From Rossellomorea aquimaris (lineage in GTDB: Bacteria > Bacillota > Bacilli > Bacillales > Bacillaceae_B), in the NCBI RefSeq assembly GCF_003315075.1, contig NZ_QNRJ01000027.1, positions 1 to 41,961 of the forward strand: DNA of 41,961 nt, read 5' to 3'. The notes below the pieces were generated by a model. The model was not told the origin of the DNA, searched no databases, and saw nothing but the letters and a program-made list of their open reading frames with translations. Below are positions 18,123 to 28,037 of this stretch, piece by piece. Position 1 is the stretch's first letter. Each line of letters begins with the position of its first letter. The position numbers were made by a program, and so were the translations under genes.

Positions 18123-19397
18123 TTATTTCATTTGTTTATTAATCTTCTCGTACACCTGAGCAATCGCCTGTTCGAATTTCCCTGTCGATTTAGGGGTATA
18201 GTATTGAGCATTCTTAAGTTTATCTGGTAAATAGGTTTGTGGTACCCATCCCGATTCGTAGCTGTGTGGGTACTTGTATTCGATTCCTCTTCCCAGTTCC
18301 TTGGCTCCTTGATAATGAGCATCCTTCAGGTGATCCGGAACCTCGCCGCTTTTTCCTTTGCGGATATCACCGAGTGCCAGGTCGATGGCCGTGATGGCCG
18401 AGTTCGATTTAGGGGAGAGACAAAGCTCGATGATCGCATTGGCTAACGGAATTCTCGCTTCTGGGAACCCGATTTTCTCAGCTGTTTCGACTGCCGCCAA
18501 TGTTCTTGGTCCCGCTTGGGGGTTGGCAAGGCCGATATCTTCATAGGCAATCACCAATAGCCTGCGGGCGATGCTCGGTAGATCCCCTGCTTCAACGAGT
18601 CTGCCTAAATAATGAAGAGCCGCATTCACATCACTTCCCCGGATCGATTTCTGAAACGCACTTACGACATCATAATGGGCGTCACCGTCTTTATCGTGAG
18701 AAAAGCTTTTCTTTTGAAGGCACTCTTCTGCAATATTGACATCAATAGAAATCACACCGTCCTCATTCGGTGAAGTGGACAAGACAGCCAGTTCCAATGC
18801 ATTCAACGAACTCCTCACATCTCCAAAGCTGCTGCTTGCAAAATGTTCAATGGCATCAGAGGTTACATCGAGTGAATATCCACCTAATCCACGTTCTTCA
18901 TCCTCTATGGCCCGGTGCAAGGCGATTTTCATTTCATCGATCGTAAGTGGCTTCAGCTCGAAAATTTGGCATCTGCTTCTGATCGCTGGATTAATGGCGT
19001 GGTAGGGATTGCTCGTCGTGGCCCCGATCAATGTGATCATCCCGTTCTCCAAATAAGGAAGGAGAAAATCCTGCTTTCCTTTATCCAGGCGATGCACCTC
19101 ATCCAAAAGAAGGATCACTTTCCCGGACATTTTGGCTTCTTCGGCTACGATTTGAATATCTTTTTTATTATTGGTTACGGCATTCAGAGTTTTAAACCGG
19201 TATTTCGTACTTCCGGCAATGGCGCTCGCGATGGACGTTTTTCCAATACCCGGTGGACCGTATAATATCATGGATGACAATTGCTTTGCCTTTACCATCC
19301 TGTCTATGATTTTCCCTTCTCCAACTAAATGCTGCTGCCCGATGATCTCATCAATGGTCCTCGGTCTCATCTTAAAGGCAAGTGGTTTAATCGACAT
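18123..19397 (-). CDS. rarA: Replication-associated recombination ATPase RarA (MgsA)
   Basis: An AAA+ clamp-loader-like ATPase that acts at stalled forks. The 424-residue protein begins MSIKPLAFKMRPRTIDEIIG, has Walker A GPPGIGKT (residues 47-54), Walker B LLLDEVHRLDK and sensor 1 GATTSNP, then the C-terminal MgsA tetramerisation region. The longer start at 19412 is rejected because ATG 19397 follows GGAGAG by 7 bases and gives the family N terminus. It is YrvN in older naming. In B. subtilis it follows tcdA on the map, so the ABC/tgl block between them looks inserted. Confidence 0.95.
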   Translation of the reverse strand: MSIKPLAFKMRPRTIDEIIGQQHLVGEGKIIDRMVKAKQLSSMILYGPPGIGKTSIASAIAGSTKYRFKTLNAVTNNKKDIQIVAEEAKMSGKVILLLDEVHRLDKGKQDFLLPYLENGMITLIGATTSNPYHAINPAIRSRCQIFELKPLTIDEMKIALHRAIEDEERGLGGYSLDVTSDAIEHFASSSFGDVRSSLNALELAVLSTSPNEDGVISIDVNIAEECLQKKSFSHDKDGDAHYDVVSAFQKSIRGSDVNAALHYLGRLVEAGDLPSIARRLLVIAYEDIGLANPQAGPRTLAAVETAEKIGFPEARIPLANAIIELCLSPKSNSAITAIDLALGDIRKGKSGEVPDHLKDAHYQGAKELGRGIEYKYPHSYESGWVPQTYLPDKLKNAQYYTPKSTGKFEQAIAQVYEKINKQMK

Positions 19398-19509
19398 GAA
19401 ACATCTCTCCAAACTGACGTTCTAGTTAAATTCACTTTATCATAGGAGGTTCTCATAAGGAAATATTGTGGCTTTGGGAAAGGGGTGGGAAGTGAATGAA
19501 GCCGCCCCT

Positions 19510-19539
19510 TTCACAGTGATAGGGCGGATATGCTATAAT
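19510..19539 (+). promoter_or_regulatory. SigA promoter of the cymR operon
   Basis: TTCACA (19510-19515), an 18-base spacer and a perfect TATAAT (19534-19539), about 70 bases before cymR. Confidence 0.65.
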
Positions 19540-19608
19540 AACAAAAGTCAATACAGAAGAAAAATACGTCTGAACGTGACGTGATTAAATATAGTAGAGG
19601 TGCTGGAC

Positions 19609-20028
19609 ATGAAGATATCAACTAAAGGCCGATACGGTTTAACGATTATGATTGAATTAGCAAAACGCCATGGTGAAGGGCCGACTTCACTGAAAACGAT
19701 CGCACAGCAGCATGAGCTGTCGGAACATTATCTGGAGCAACTGGTCGCTCCACTGCGTAATGGCGGTCTTGTCAGAAGTATCCGGGGGGCGTACGGTGGG
19801 TATGTGTTGGGACATGAGCCATCTGAAATTACAGCGGGAGATATTATCCGGATCCTTGAAGGGCCGATCAGCCCTGTAGAAGGAATTGAAGACGAGGAAC
19901 CGGCAAAGCGTGAGCTATGGATCCGCATTCGTGATGCCGTTAAAGAAGTACTCGATAACACAACGATCGAAGATTTGGCCAGTCATTCAGATGACGGTGA
20001 ATCCGATGCGTACATGTTCTATATCTAG
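19609..20028 (+). CDS. cymR: Cysteine metabolism repressor CymR (Rrf2 family)
   Basis: The master repressor of cysteine and sulfur assimilation genes, active as a complex with CysK. The 139-residue protein has an N-terminal winged-helix (MKISTKGRYGLTIMIELAKRHGEG is its first turn) and lacks the three clustered cysteines that bind Fe-S in IscR and NsrR, as CymR does. It matches what I remember of B. subtilis CymR over most of its length. GTG 19600 is in frame but lies inside the AGAGGTG binding site; ATG 19609 is chosen. The desulfurase gene follows 13 bases later. Confidence 0.94.
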   Translation: MKISTKGRYGLTIMIELAKRHGEGPTSLKTIAQQHELSEHYLEQLVAPLRNGGLVRSIRGAYGGYVLGHEPSEITAGDIIRILEGPISPVEGIEDEEPAKRELWIRIRDAVKEVLDNTTIEDLASHSDDGESDAYMFYI

Positions 20029-20041
20029 GAGGTAACGAAAA

Positions 20042-21184
20042 ATGGAAAGAGTGTACCTGGATCATGCTGCAACGTCTCCCATGCATCCTGAAGTAATTGA
20101 AGAAATGACTTCAGTGATGAAGGAGTCCTTTGGTAATCCATCGAGCATTCATTCTTTTGGGCGTGCATCACGTCATCTTGTCGACCGTGCACGTACCATC
20201 ATCGCTCAAAGTATTCATGCAGATTACAATGACATCATTTTTACAAGCGGTGGAACGGAAGCGGATAATTTAGCCATTATCGGTTCTGCCGAGGCGAATA
20301 AAGGAAAAGGAAATCATATCATTACCACACAAACTGAGCATCATGCTGTACTGCATGCGTGTGAATTTCTTGAATCCAAAGGGTTTGAGGTGACTTATCT
20401 GTCAGTGGACCGTACAGGCAGGATATCGATGGAGGAACTGCAAAGGGAACTTCGGGACGATACCATACTTGTTACGATTATGTTTGGTAATAATGAGGTA
20501 GGAACGATCCAGCCGATTAAAGAGATTGGAAAGCTTCTACAAAATCATCAAGCTTACTTTCATACTGATGCTGTACAAGCGTTTGGCTTAACACACATTG
20601 ACGTCAAGGAGCTTGGAATCGATTTGCTTTCGGTTTCGGGTCATAAAATCAATGGTCCTAAAGGAATTGGGTTTCTTTATTCACACAAAAACGTGGAGGT
20701 TCAGCCTGGATTATATGGGGGAGAACAGGAAAGAAAGCGTCGCGCAGGAACAGAAAACGTCCCGGCCATTGTGGGTCTCGGGAAGGCTGTGGAAATTGCT
20801 GGAAAAGCTATCGAAGAGAAGAATTCACAGTACTCCCGTTTCAAGGTTTTACTGAAAGAAACGTTAGCCGGAGCCGGCATTGATTTTGAGGAGAACGGAT
20901 CTCTTGAGTATGGATTGCCCCATGTGCTAAACTTAAGTTTTCCCGGCACGGATGTAGAGTCCATGCTGGTGAATTTGGATATGTCAGGTATTGCTGTATC
21001 AAGCGGTTCTGCTTGTACGGCTGGATCTATAGAGCCTTCACATGTACTGGTCGCGATGTTTGGCAAACAGTCAGGGAATTCAAGGAACTCCATCCGCTTC
21101 AGCTTTGGTCAGGGGAACACGGAGGAGCAGATTGCCTGGACTGCCCATGAAGTCGTAAAAATCGTGAAGCGATTAACAAATTAA
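20042..21184 (+). CDS. yrvO: Cysteine desulfurase (YrvO type)
   Basis: A PLP enzyme that takes sulfur from cysteine to give an enzyme-bound persulfide. The 380-residue protein begins MERVYLDHAATSP, binds PLP at K202 (SGHKINGPKG) and has the active-site Cys C325 in SSGSACTAGS. The short loop around this Cys with GSAC is the IscS/NifS group I type. Lying between cymR and mnmA, it most likely supplies sulfur for tRNA 2-thiouridine, as YrvO does in B. subtilis, rather than general Fe-S assembly. Confidence 0.94.
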   Translation: MERVYLDHAATSPMHPEVIEEMTSVMKESFGNPSSIHSFGRASRHLVDRARTIIAQSIHADYNDIIFTSGGTEADNLAIIGSAEANKGKGNHIITTQTEHHAVLHACEFLESKGFEVTYLSVDRTGRISMEELQRELRDDTILVTIMFGNNEVGTIQPIKEIGKLLQNHQAYFHTDAVQAFGLTHIDVKELGIDLLSVSGHKINGPKGIGFLYSHKNVEVQPGLYGGEQERKRRAGTENVPAIVGLGKAVEIAGKAIEEKNSQYSRFKVLLKETLAGAGIDFEENGSLEYGLPHVLNLSFPGTDVESMLVNLDMSGIAVSSGSACTAGSIEPSHVLVAMFGKQSGNSRNSIRFSFGQGNTEEQIAWTAHEVVKIVKRLTN

Positions 21185-21210
21185 GAAAGTCGTCTGATAC
21201 GGACGAATGA

Positions 21211-22347
<1,137 letters not shown>

Positions 22348-22357
22348 GGCTGAACAC

Positions 22358-22413
22358 AAAAAAGGACTGAGAAGAAGAGATGTACCACCTCTCTTCTCTC
22401 AGTCCTTTTTTCA
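22358..22413 (+). terminator. Terminator after mnmA
   Basis: A very long stem: AAAAAAGGACTGAGA-AGA pairs with TCTCTCAGTCCTTTTTT, with further pairing of AGAGAT/ACCTCTCT across the loop, and a T-run at the end. Confidence 0.85.
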
Positions 22414-22446
22414 TCATTGATGTATATCAATATCGAGAGTACCTTA

Positions 22447-22455
22447 TGTTATACT
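22447..22455 (+). promoter_or_regulatory. Extended -10 promoter of the TPR gene
   Basis: TGT followed by TATACT (22450-22455), an extended -10 element. The -35 region 17 bases upstream is poor, which is common for this type. Confidence 0.5.
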
Positions 22456-22519
22456 AGAAACGATAAATATCAATACTCAACTGGCATACATAAATCATAA
22501 CAATATAGAGGTGTTTGAA

Positions 22520-23191
22520 TTGGATAAGAATTTAAAAGGAATCGAGTTATTACAAGAAGGAAAAGTAGAAGAGGCTGTGAAGCTTTTTACTGAAGCCATC
22601 GAAGAAAACCCTAAGGATCCTGTCGGATATATTAATTTCGGGAACGTATTAATGTCGGTTGGAGACAATGAAAAGGCGAAGAAGTTTTTCGAACGGGCAA
22701 TCTCGATCGACGAGAATGCGGGGGCAGCCTACTATTCCCTGGGGAACCTGTACTTTAATGAAAATAACTTTGATGAAGCTAAGGATCAGTTTGAGAAAGC
22801 TGTTTCGAAAGGAATGGAAAATGCCGACGTTTATTTTATGCTTGGAGTCAGCTTGTTCCAATTAGAGCAGCCGAAGCTCTCACTTCCTTACTTACAACGA
22901 AGTGTCGAACTGAATGAAGAGGACATAGAGGCGCGCTTCCAGTTAGGTCTATGCTTGGCGAAGGTCGAAGCATACGAAGAAGCCATTGCGCAATTATCTC
23001 AAGTAGTGGAAGCAGATCCAACTCATGCAGATGCTTACTATAACTTAGGGGTTGCCTATGCAGGACATAAGGATGATGCAGATATGGCACTGATGTATTT
23101 CAACAAAGCAATCGAAGTTCAACCAGATCATATGCTGGCGGGCTATGGCATCAAGATGATCGAAAAGCTAAAAAATGAACAAAGTGAATAG
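22520..23191 (+). CDS. yrrB: TPR-repeat protein (YrrB type)
   Basis: A 223-residue protein made almost wholly of tetratricopeptide repeats of 34 residues; at least six are readable from the pattern A..Y..LGNLYF...A...FEKAV. TPR stacks bind peptides or proteins; the partner is unknown. The start is TTG 22520 (MDKNLKGIELL): the in-frame GTG at 22511 is inside the GAGGTG binding site. No signal peptide, so cytoplasmic. It lies 17 bases before recD2, suggesting cotranscription, as in B. subtilis yrrB-yrrC. Confidence 0.9.
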   Translation: MDKNLKGIELLQEGKVEEAVKLFTEAIEENPKDPVGYINFGNVLMSVGDNEKAKKFFERAISIDENAGAAYYSLGNLYFNENNFDEAKDQFEKAVSKGMENADVYFMLGVSLFQLEQPKLSLPYLQRSVELNEEDIEARFQLGLCLAKVEAYEEAIAQLSQVVEADPTHADAYYNLGVAYAGHKDDADMALMYFNKAIEVQPDHMLAGYGIKMIEKLKNEQSE

Positions 23192-23208
23192 TTAGGGGGT
23201 TCACTGAT

Positions 23209-25602
23209 TTGAGCCAGCAAGATTCTTTAAAGCTGTTTGGTGAGGAAGAAATCTATATAAAAGGAAGGCACCTTGTCACCATTTTTCATAATGAGGAAAA
23301 TCTTTATACCGTGGTCCGGATCCGGGTGGACGAAACGAATGATTCTTATGAAGACAAAGAAGCAGTCGTAACCGGGAATTTTCCCAAGATACATGAAGAT
23401 GAGACCTATGTGTTTTACGGGAGGTTTCAAGAGCACCCAAAGTTTGGCATGCAGTTTCATGCGAAGCATTTCAAGAAAGAAATCCCACAAACCACACAAG
23501 GTGTCGTCCATTATTTATCAAGTGATTTATTTAAAGGAATCGGGAAGAAAACAGCTGAGAAGATAGTGGAGCACATCGGGGAAAATGCCATCACCAAAAT
23601 ACTCGAAAATCCAAGCCTCCTGGATGAAATTCCAAAGCTTCCAAAGGAAAAGGCGAAAAGTATTTATGATACGCTTTCCGAGCATCAAGGCTTGGAGCGG
23701 GTCATGATCATGCTGAATGATCTGGGGTTTGGACCCCAAATTTCCATGAAGGTCTATCAGGCCTATAAAGAGCAGGCACTTGAAATCATTCAAAGTAACC
23801 CCTATAAGCTCGTGGAAGATATTGAAGGAATCGGCTTTACCCGGGCCGATGAGATCGGGTCTAAGATCGGTTTGACAGGCAGTCATCCTGACCGGATCAA
23901 AGCAGGCTGTTTATACACCCTTGAGCAAACATGTGTGAAGCAGGGACATGTGTATCTCGAAGCAGAAGAGCTCATTGTAACGGTGAAGGAGCTCCTTGAG
24001 AAAAGTCAGCCTGAAAAGGTCGATTACACTGAAATATCCAGTCAACTGGTTTCCTTGGAGGAAGAGAGTAAAGTCATTGGAGAAGGCACAAAAGTGTATG
24101 TTCCTTCTCTCTACTTCTCTGAAAAAGGGATTGTGACAAACATTGAAAAGATTATGTCTCAAACCCAATACAAAGACCAATTCCCTCAATCCGAATTTCT
24201 TCTGTCACTTGGAGCACTCGAGGACCGGCTGGGGGTACAATACGCACCTTCCCAAAAAGAAGCCATCGAAACAGCGTTAATGTCCCCCATGCTCCTGTTG
24301 ACCGGAGGACCTGGTACCGGTAAGACGACCGTCATTCAGGGGATTGTGGAGCTGTTTGCTGATCTTCATGGCTGCTCCTTGGATCCCAAGGATTACAAAG
24401 ATGAACCCTTCCCTGTCTTGCTGACAGCCCCGACTGGTCGAGCGGCTAAGCGCATGACAGAATCCACGGGCCTCCCTGCCATGACCATTCACCGTCTTTT
24501 AGGCTGGAACGGTCAAGAAGGGTTTCAGAGTGATGAAGAACGGGCGATTGAAGGAAAGTTGTTAATTGTGGATGAAGTGTCCATGGTTGACACATGGCTT
24601 GCCCATCAATTATTGAAGGCCCTGCCTGAGGATATTCAAGTGATATTTGTCGGGGATGAAGATCAATTACCGTCTGTCGGTCCCGGCCAGGTACTAAAGG
24701 ACCTATTGAAGTCGGAAGTGGTGCCAACAGTCAGGTTAACGGATATTTATAGACAGGAAGAGGGCTCTTCCATTATTGAGCTTGCTCACTATATGAAAAG
24801 GGGAAAGGTTCCTCAAGATCTGACCAAACAGCAAAAGGATCGATCCTTCTTCCCATGCAGAACGAATCAAATATCCGAAGTCGTTCAAAAAATCGTTGAG
24901 AACGCGAAGAAAAAAGGGTACTCCCCAAAGGATATCCAGGTCCTTGCTCCTATGTATCGTGGCCCTGCAGGTATCGATCGGTTGAATGAACTCCTTCAGG
25001 AAATCTTCAACAGCAATGACGGTACCCGGAAAGAAATTGCCTTTGGAGATGTGAAGTATCGTATTGGGGATAAGGTGCTTCAGCTGGTCAATCAGCCTGA
25101 AAGCAATGTTTTCAACGGGGATATCGGTGAAATCGTCTCGATCTTTTATGCAAAGGAAAACACCGAGAAGCAAGATATGATCATTGTTTCATATGAAGGA
25201 AATGAGGTCACCTATACAAGGCAGGATCTCACGCAAATTACCCATGCATATTGCTGCTCGATCCATAAGTCACAAGGAAGTGAGTTTCCCATTGTGATTT
25301 TACCTGTCGTGAAAAGCTATTATCGCATGCTGAGAAGAAATCTTCTATACACGGCCATCACCAGGAGCAAGCAATTCCTCATTCTTTGTGGAGAGCTTGA
25401 TGCTTTTACCCTTGGAGTGGAGAGAGAAGATGATTTTCTCCGCAAAACCACCCTGAGCGAAAAACTGAAAGGTTTAAGCGCTGCTGAAGAGAACACAGCA
25501 GGCTCTCCTGATGAAGGCTTACCCATTGAAGAAACCCTGCTGAATGAGGATCCAATGATTGGAATGGAAGGCATCAGCCCCTATGATTTCATGAAAGCAT
25601 AA
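23209..25602 (+). CDS. recD2: RecD2 family 5'-3' DNA helicase (YrrC type)
   Basis: A superfamily 1B helicase that acts without RecBC, in mismatch repair and fork maintenance. The 797-residue protein has an N-terminal extension with a helix-hairpin-helix motif (GIGKKTAEKIVEHIGENA, about residues 110-127) that marks RecD2 rather than RecD. Then come Walker A GGPGTGKTT, Walker B LLIVDEVSMVD, motif VI TAITRSKQF and the QSDEE..EGKL region. It starts with TTG after GGGGG at a good distance. The N-terminal OB-like domain is also visible. A long terminator follows. Confidence 0.93.
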   Translation: MSQQDSLKLFGEEEIYIKGRHLVTIFHNEENLYTVVRIRVDETNDSYEDKEAVVTGNFPKIHEDETYVFYGRFQEHPKFGMQFHAKHFKKEIPQTTQGVVHYLSSDLFKGIGKKTAEKIVEHIGENAITKILENPSLLDEIPKLPKEKAKSIYDTLSEHQGLERVMIMLNDLGFGPQISMKVYQAYKEQALEIIQSNPYKLVEDIEGIGFTRADEIGSKIGLTGSHPDRIKAGCLYTLEQTCVKQGHVYLEAEELIVTVKELLEKSQPEKVDYTEISSQLVSLEEESKVIGEGTKVYVPSLYFSEKGIVTNIEKIMSQTQYKDQFPQSEFLLSLGALEDRLGVQYAPSQKEAIETALMSPMLLLTGGPGTGKTTVIQGIVELFADLHGCSLDPKDYKDEPFPVLLTAPTGRAAKRMTESTGLPAMTIHRLLGWNGQEGFQSDEERAIEGKLLIVDEVSMVDTWLAHQLLKALPEDIQVIFVGDEDQLPSVGPGQVLKDLLKSEVVPTVRLTDIYRQEEGSSIIELAHYMKRGKVPQDLTKQQKDRSFFPCRTNQISEVVQKIVENAKKKGYSPKDIQVLAPMYRGPAGIDRLNELLQEIFNSNDGTRKEIAFGDVKYRIGDKVLQLVNQPESNVFNGDIGEIVSIFYAKENTEKQDMIIVSYEGNEVTYTRQDLTQITHAYCCSIHKSQGSEFPIVILPVVKSYYRMLRRNLLYTAITRSKQFLILCGELDAFTLGVEREDDFLRKTTLSEKLKGLSAAEENTAGSPDEGLPIEETLLNEDPMIGMEGISPYDFMKA

Positions 25603-25656
25603 GGTCAACGAATGAATATTTCTCCTGTAGAAACCATTCATTCGTTGACCTTTTTC
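25601..25656 (+). terminator. Terminator after recD2
   Basis: AAGGTCAACGAATGAAT pairs with ATTCATTCGTTGACCTT, a perfect 17-bp stem around an 18-base loop, followed by TTTC. It begins at the recD2 stop. Confidence 0.85.
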
Positions 25657-25688
25657 TATTGGTTTACTGTCTCTAATAATAACGATTA

Positions 25689-25719
25689 ATGTTAACTTGA
25701 AGTAAATTAAAGTTGACAT
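25689..25719 (+). promoter_or_regulatory. BirA-type operator before bioY-bioB
   Basis: ATGTTAACTT (25689-25698), 11 bases, then AAGTTGACAT (25710-25719), an inverted repeat with one mismatch. The GTTAAC-to-GTTGAC gap of 15 bases is close to the E. coli BirA operator spacing. Its right arm contains the -35 box of the promoter, so biotin-loaded BirA would block polymerase. Confidence 0.75.
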
Positions 25720-25742
25720 ATATTTGTTGAAAGCGATATCCT
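25713..25742 (+). promoter_or_regulatory. Promoter of bioY-bioB
   Basis: A consensus TTGACA (25713-25718), an 18-base spacer and TATCCT (25737-25742). The -35 lies inside the BirA-type operator's right arm. Confidence 0.6.
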
Positions 25743-25777
25743 TATCTTGTAGAAAAATGAGAGATGGGGGAAGACAG

Positions 25778-26374
25778 ATGAACAGAAAATTAAGGACAAT
25801 CGATCTTACACTGGCAGGGATGTTTGTGGCACTTATGGCGATTGGTGCCAACATCACGACATTCGTACCTTTTATGGTAGTGGGCGGTGTTCCCATTACG
25901 TTACAAACATTCTTCGCCATTTTAGCAGGAGCGATCCTTGGCAGCAGGATCGGGGCGATTTCCATGATAGTGTACGCATTGGTGGGACTCGTGGGTGTTC
26001 CTGTATTTGCACGATTTGGAGCAGGGTTATCTTCTATTGTGAGTCCGACATTCGGGTTCATCGTATCATTTATTTTCACAGCTTACATTACAGGAAAAAT
26101 CGTAGAAAAACATAAAGGAGTCAAGGTATACATTTTCGCGGCACTAGTCGGGATGACTGTCAATTACGTGGTCGGAACGAACTGGATGTATGCAGCGTAC
26201 AAGCTTTGGGCTGCAGCTCCTGAAGGATTCACCTATAAACTTGCCTGGGCCTGGATGGTGGTTCCTTTACCGAAGGATATCATATTAGCCGTTTGTGCTG
26301 GAATGATGGCTCATCGCCTGGAGAAATCGGTCCTATCGAAGAGTACATTTAAGAATATAAAAAGAGCGGCTTAA
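25778..26374 (+). CDS. bioY: Biotin transporter substrate-binding protein BioY
   Basis: The S component of the ECF biotin transporter. The 198-residue protein has about six transmembrane helices, and the motif GGVPITLQTFFAILAGAILG is a hallmark of BioY. It would work with shared EcfA/A'/T parts encoded elsewhere. The upstream in-frame start would add 18 residues before the RBS; ATG 25778 follows GGGGGAAGACAG and is chosen. It lies 17 bases before bioB behind a BirA-type operator, so uptake and the last synthetic step share one control. Confidence 0.93.
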   Translation: MNRKLRTIDLTLAGMFVALMAIGANITTFVPFMVVGGVPITLQTFFAILAGAILGSRIGAISMIVYALVGLVGVPVFARFGAGLSSIVSPTFGFIVSFIFTAYITGKIVEKHKGVKVYIFAALVGMTVNYVVGTNWMYAAYKLWAAAPEGFTYKLAWAWMVVPLPKDIILAVCAGMMAHRLEKSVLSKSTFKNIKRAA

Positions 26375-26391
26375 AAAGGGAGGGATTTCAC

Positions 26392-27393
26392 ATGAGAACG
26401 TGGAAGGAACTGGCACTTGGAGTGATCGAGGGAGAAGAAATCACAAATGAAGAAGCTTTATCGATTTTACAAAGTCCGGATGACGAGCTTCTGGAATTAT
26501 TGCATAGCGCTTATTTGATTCGTAAGCATTATTATGGGAACAAAGTGAAATTAAATATGATCATCAATACGAAATCAGGGTTATGCCCTGAAAACTGCGG
26601 CTATTGTTCACAGTCCATTGTTTCAAATGCTCCGATCGAGAAATATCGAATGGTGGATAAAGAGACCATTCTAAAAGGAGCTGAAAATGCTCATCAGCTA
26701 AATGTGGGAACATATTGTATTGTGGCGAGTGGAAGAGGCCCGAGCAATCGGGAAGTCGATCATGTGGTTTCAGCAGTAAAGGAAATCAAAGAGCAATATA
26801 ATTTAAAAGTATGTGCATGTTTAGGCTTACTAAAAGACGATCAGGCGAAACGGCTAAAAGAAGCAGGCGTGGACCGTTATAACCATAACATCAATACTTC
26901 AGAGAACCATCACGAAAACATCACCACTTCCCATACATATGAAGACAGGGTGAATACCGTTGAACAAGCGAAAGCACAAGGGATTTCTCCCTGTTCCGGA
27001 ATCATAGTCGGCATGAAAGAGACATTGCAGGATGTGGTTGATATGTCCCGCAGTTTAAAGGTGCTGGATGCCGACTCCATTCCCGTGAACTTCTTGCATG
27101 CTATAGATGGTACACCTCTTGAAGGAACAAACGACCTCGATCCGAGATATTGTTTGAAGGTTCTTTGTTTAATGCGTTTCATCAACCCGACTAAAGAGAT
27201 CCGGATTTCAGGGGGCCGGGAAGTGAATCTTCGCAGTTTACAGCCACTGGGACTTTATCCGGCCAACTCGATTTTCGTTGGTGATTACTTAACGACAGCC
27301 GGCCAGGAAGGCACAGCAGACCACCAAATGCTTGAAGATCTGGGGTTTGAGGTTGATTATGTGAAGGAAGTAAGGGAGCAGGCCACATCATGA
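26392..27393 (+). CDS. bioB: Biotin synthase
   Basis: A radical SAM enzyme that inserts sulfur into dethiobiotin to form biotin. The 333-residue protein has the CxxxCxxC motif for the 4Fe-4S cluster (C65, C69, C72 in LCPENCGYCSQ) and the family's YNHNINTSENHH segment; the [2Fe-2S] ligands lie further on. No bioA, bioD, bioF or bioW is present next to it; the gene stands alone with bioY. Whether it works on imported dethiobiotin or the other genes are elsewhere cannot be seen here. Confidence 0.96.
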   Translation: MRTWKELALGVIEGEEITNEEALSILQSPDDELLELLHSAYLIRKHYYGNKVKLNMIINTKSGLCPENCGYCSQSIVSNAPIEKYRMVDKETILKGAENAHQLNVGTYCIVASGRGPSNREVDHVVSAVKEIKEQYNLKVCACLGLLKDDQAKRLKEAGVDRYNHNINTSENHHENITTSHTYEDRVNTVEQAKAQGISPCSGIIVGMKETLQDVVDMSRSLKVLDADSIPVNFLHAIDGTPLEGTNDLDPRYCLKVLCLMRFINPTKEIRISGGREVNLRSLQPLGLYPANSIFVGDYLTTAGQEGTADHQMLEDLGFEVDYVKEVREQATS

Positions 27394-27596
27394 AAATCGA
27401 ATAAGTAAATTTAGGTGGGTGCTTTGGAAAAGGTTACTCCTTATGAAATCAAGAAAATATCCCACACTATATAAGAACGGTGATTAAACATCGTTTGGGC
27501 TGATATTCTCATTGAACAAGTATAAAACGGGCTCGGATTGGTCATGATGGTAGGGAATACACACCAGGTTTGGTGTAATAGAGGTGAACCTTACCG

Positions 27597-27782
27597 ATGA
27601 AGTGTCCAAATTGTCAGAGCAAAGATATCGGAAAGATCGGCATCAACCAATATTATTGTTGGGGTTGCTATATAGAGCTTTCCTTGTCAAAGGGAGTCAT
27701 TCATACTCATCAAGTGGAAGAGGATGGATCACTGAGCTCCTTAGACGACTTGTTTGATGAGGAAGAACGCCGACTAAGCTAG
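27597..27782 (+). CDS. Small zinc-ribbon protein of unknown function
   Basis: A 61-residue protein with two Cys pairs, CPNC at residues 3-6 and CWGC at 22-25, that should bind one zinc ion in a rubredoxin-like ribbon. The C terminus is acidic. Such small ribbons often bind RNA or partner proteins, but nothing here tells which. ATG follows GAGGTG by 10 bases. A hairpin at 27561-27576 lies just upstream. The position suggests a counterpart of a B. subtilis yrz small protein, possibly YrzR; I am not sure. The yrzQ-like gene follows after 15 bases. Confidence 0.7.
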   Translation: MKCPNCQSKDIGKIGINQYYCWGCYIELSLSKGVIHTHQVEEDGSLSSLDDLFDEEERRLS

Positions 27783-27797
27783 GAAGAGGTGTCTTTC

Positions 27798-27929
27798 TTG
27801 AACAAAACATTTGCATCCATCGTTGGTTTTGGAGCAGGAATTGCGGCTTCCATCTATTCACAAAGATCCAATATGATGAACCAAAGACAAATGAAACGAA
27901 TTCGTAAACAAGTAAAGAAACTTTTTTAA
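27798..27929 (+). CDS. yrzQ: Tiny conserved protein (YrzQ, DUF3918 type)
   Basis: A 43-residue frame starting with TTG: MNKTFASIVGFGAGIAASIY then a polar stretch ending RKQVKKLF. The short hydrophobic N terminus could insert in a membrane, and the tail is strongly basic. GAGGTG lies 8 bases upstream, and the stop is followed closely by a terminator, which supports expression. The layout fits the YrzQ/DUF3918 family as I recall it. Function unknown. It is too short for a usual ORF cutoff. Confidence 0.7.
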   Translation: MNKTFASIVGFGAGIAASIYSQRSNMMNQRQMKRIRKQVKKLF

Positions 27930-27938
27930 CAGCTAAAA

Positions 27939-27968
27939 AGGCTGACTTTCGGGTCAGTCTTTTTTTTA
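27939..27968 (+). terminator. Terminator after the yrzQ-like gene
   Basis: AAGGCTGAC pairs with GTCAGTCTT around TTTCGG, followed by a run of Ts. Confidence 0.85.
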
Positions 27969-28037
27969 TGTTTACACCTGAATGAATAAAACACCCTTCT
28001 ATCTTCGAAGAATAGAGAAGAGAAGGAGGTGTTGATG

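Noticed and set aside
27394..27596. Small frames between bioB and the zinc-ribbon gene
   Set aside because: The longest with a possible start is about 19 codons and lacks a convincing binding site.
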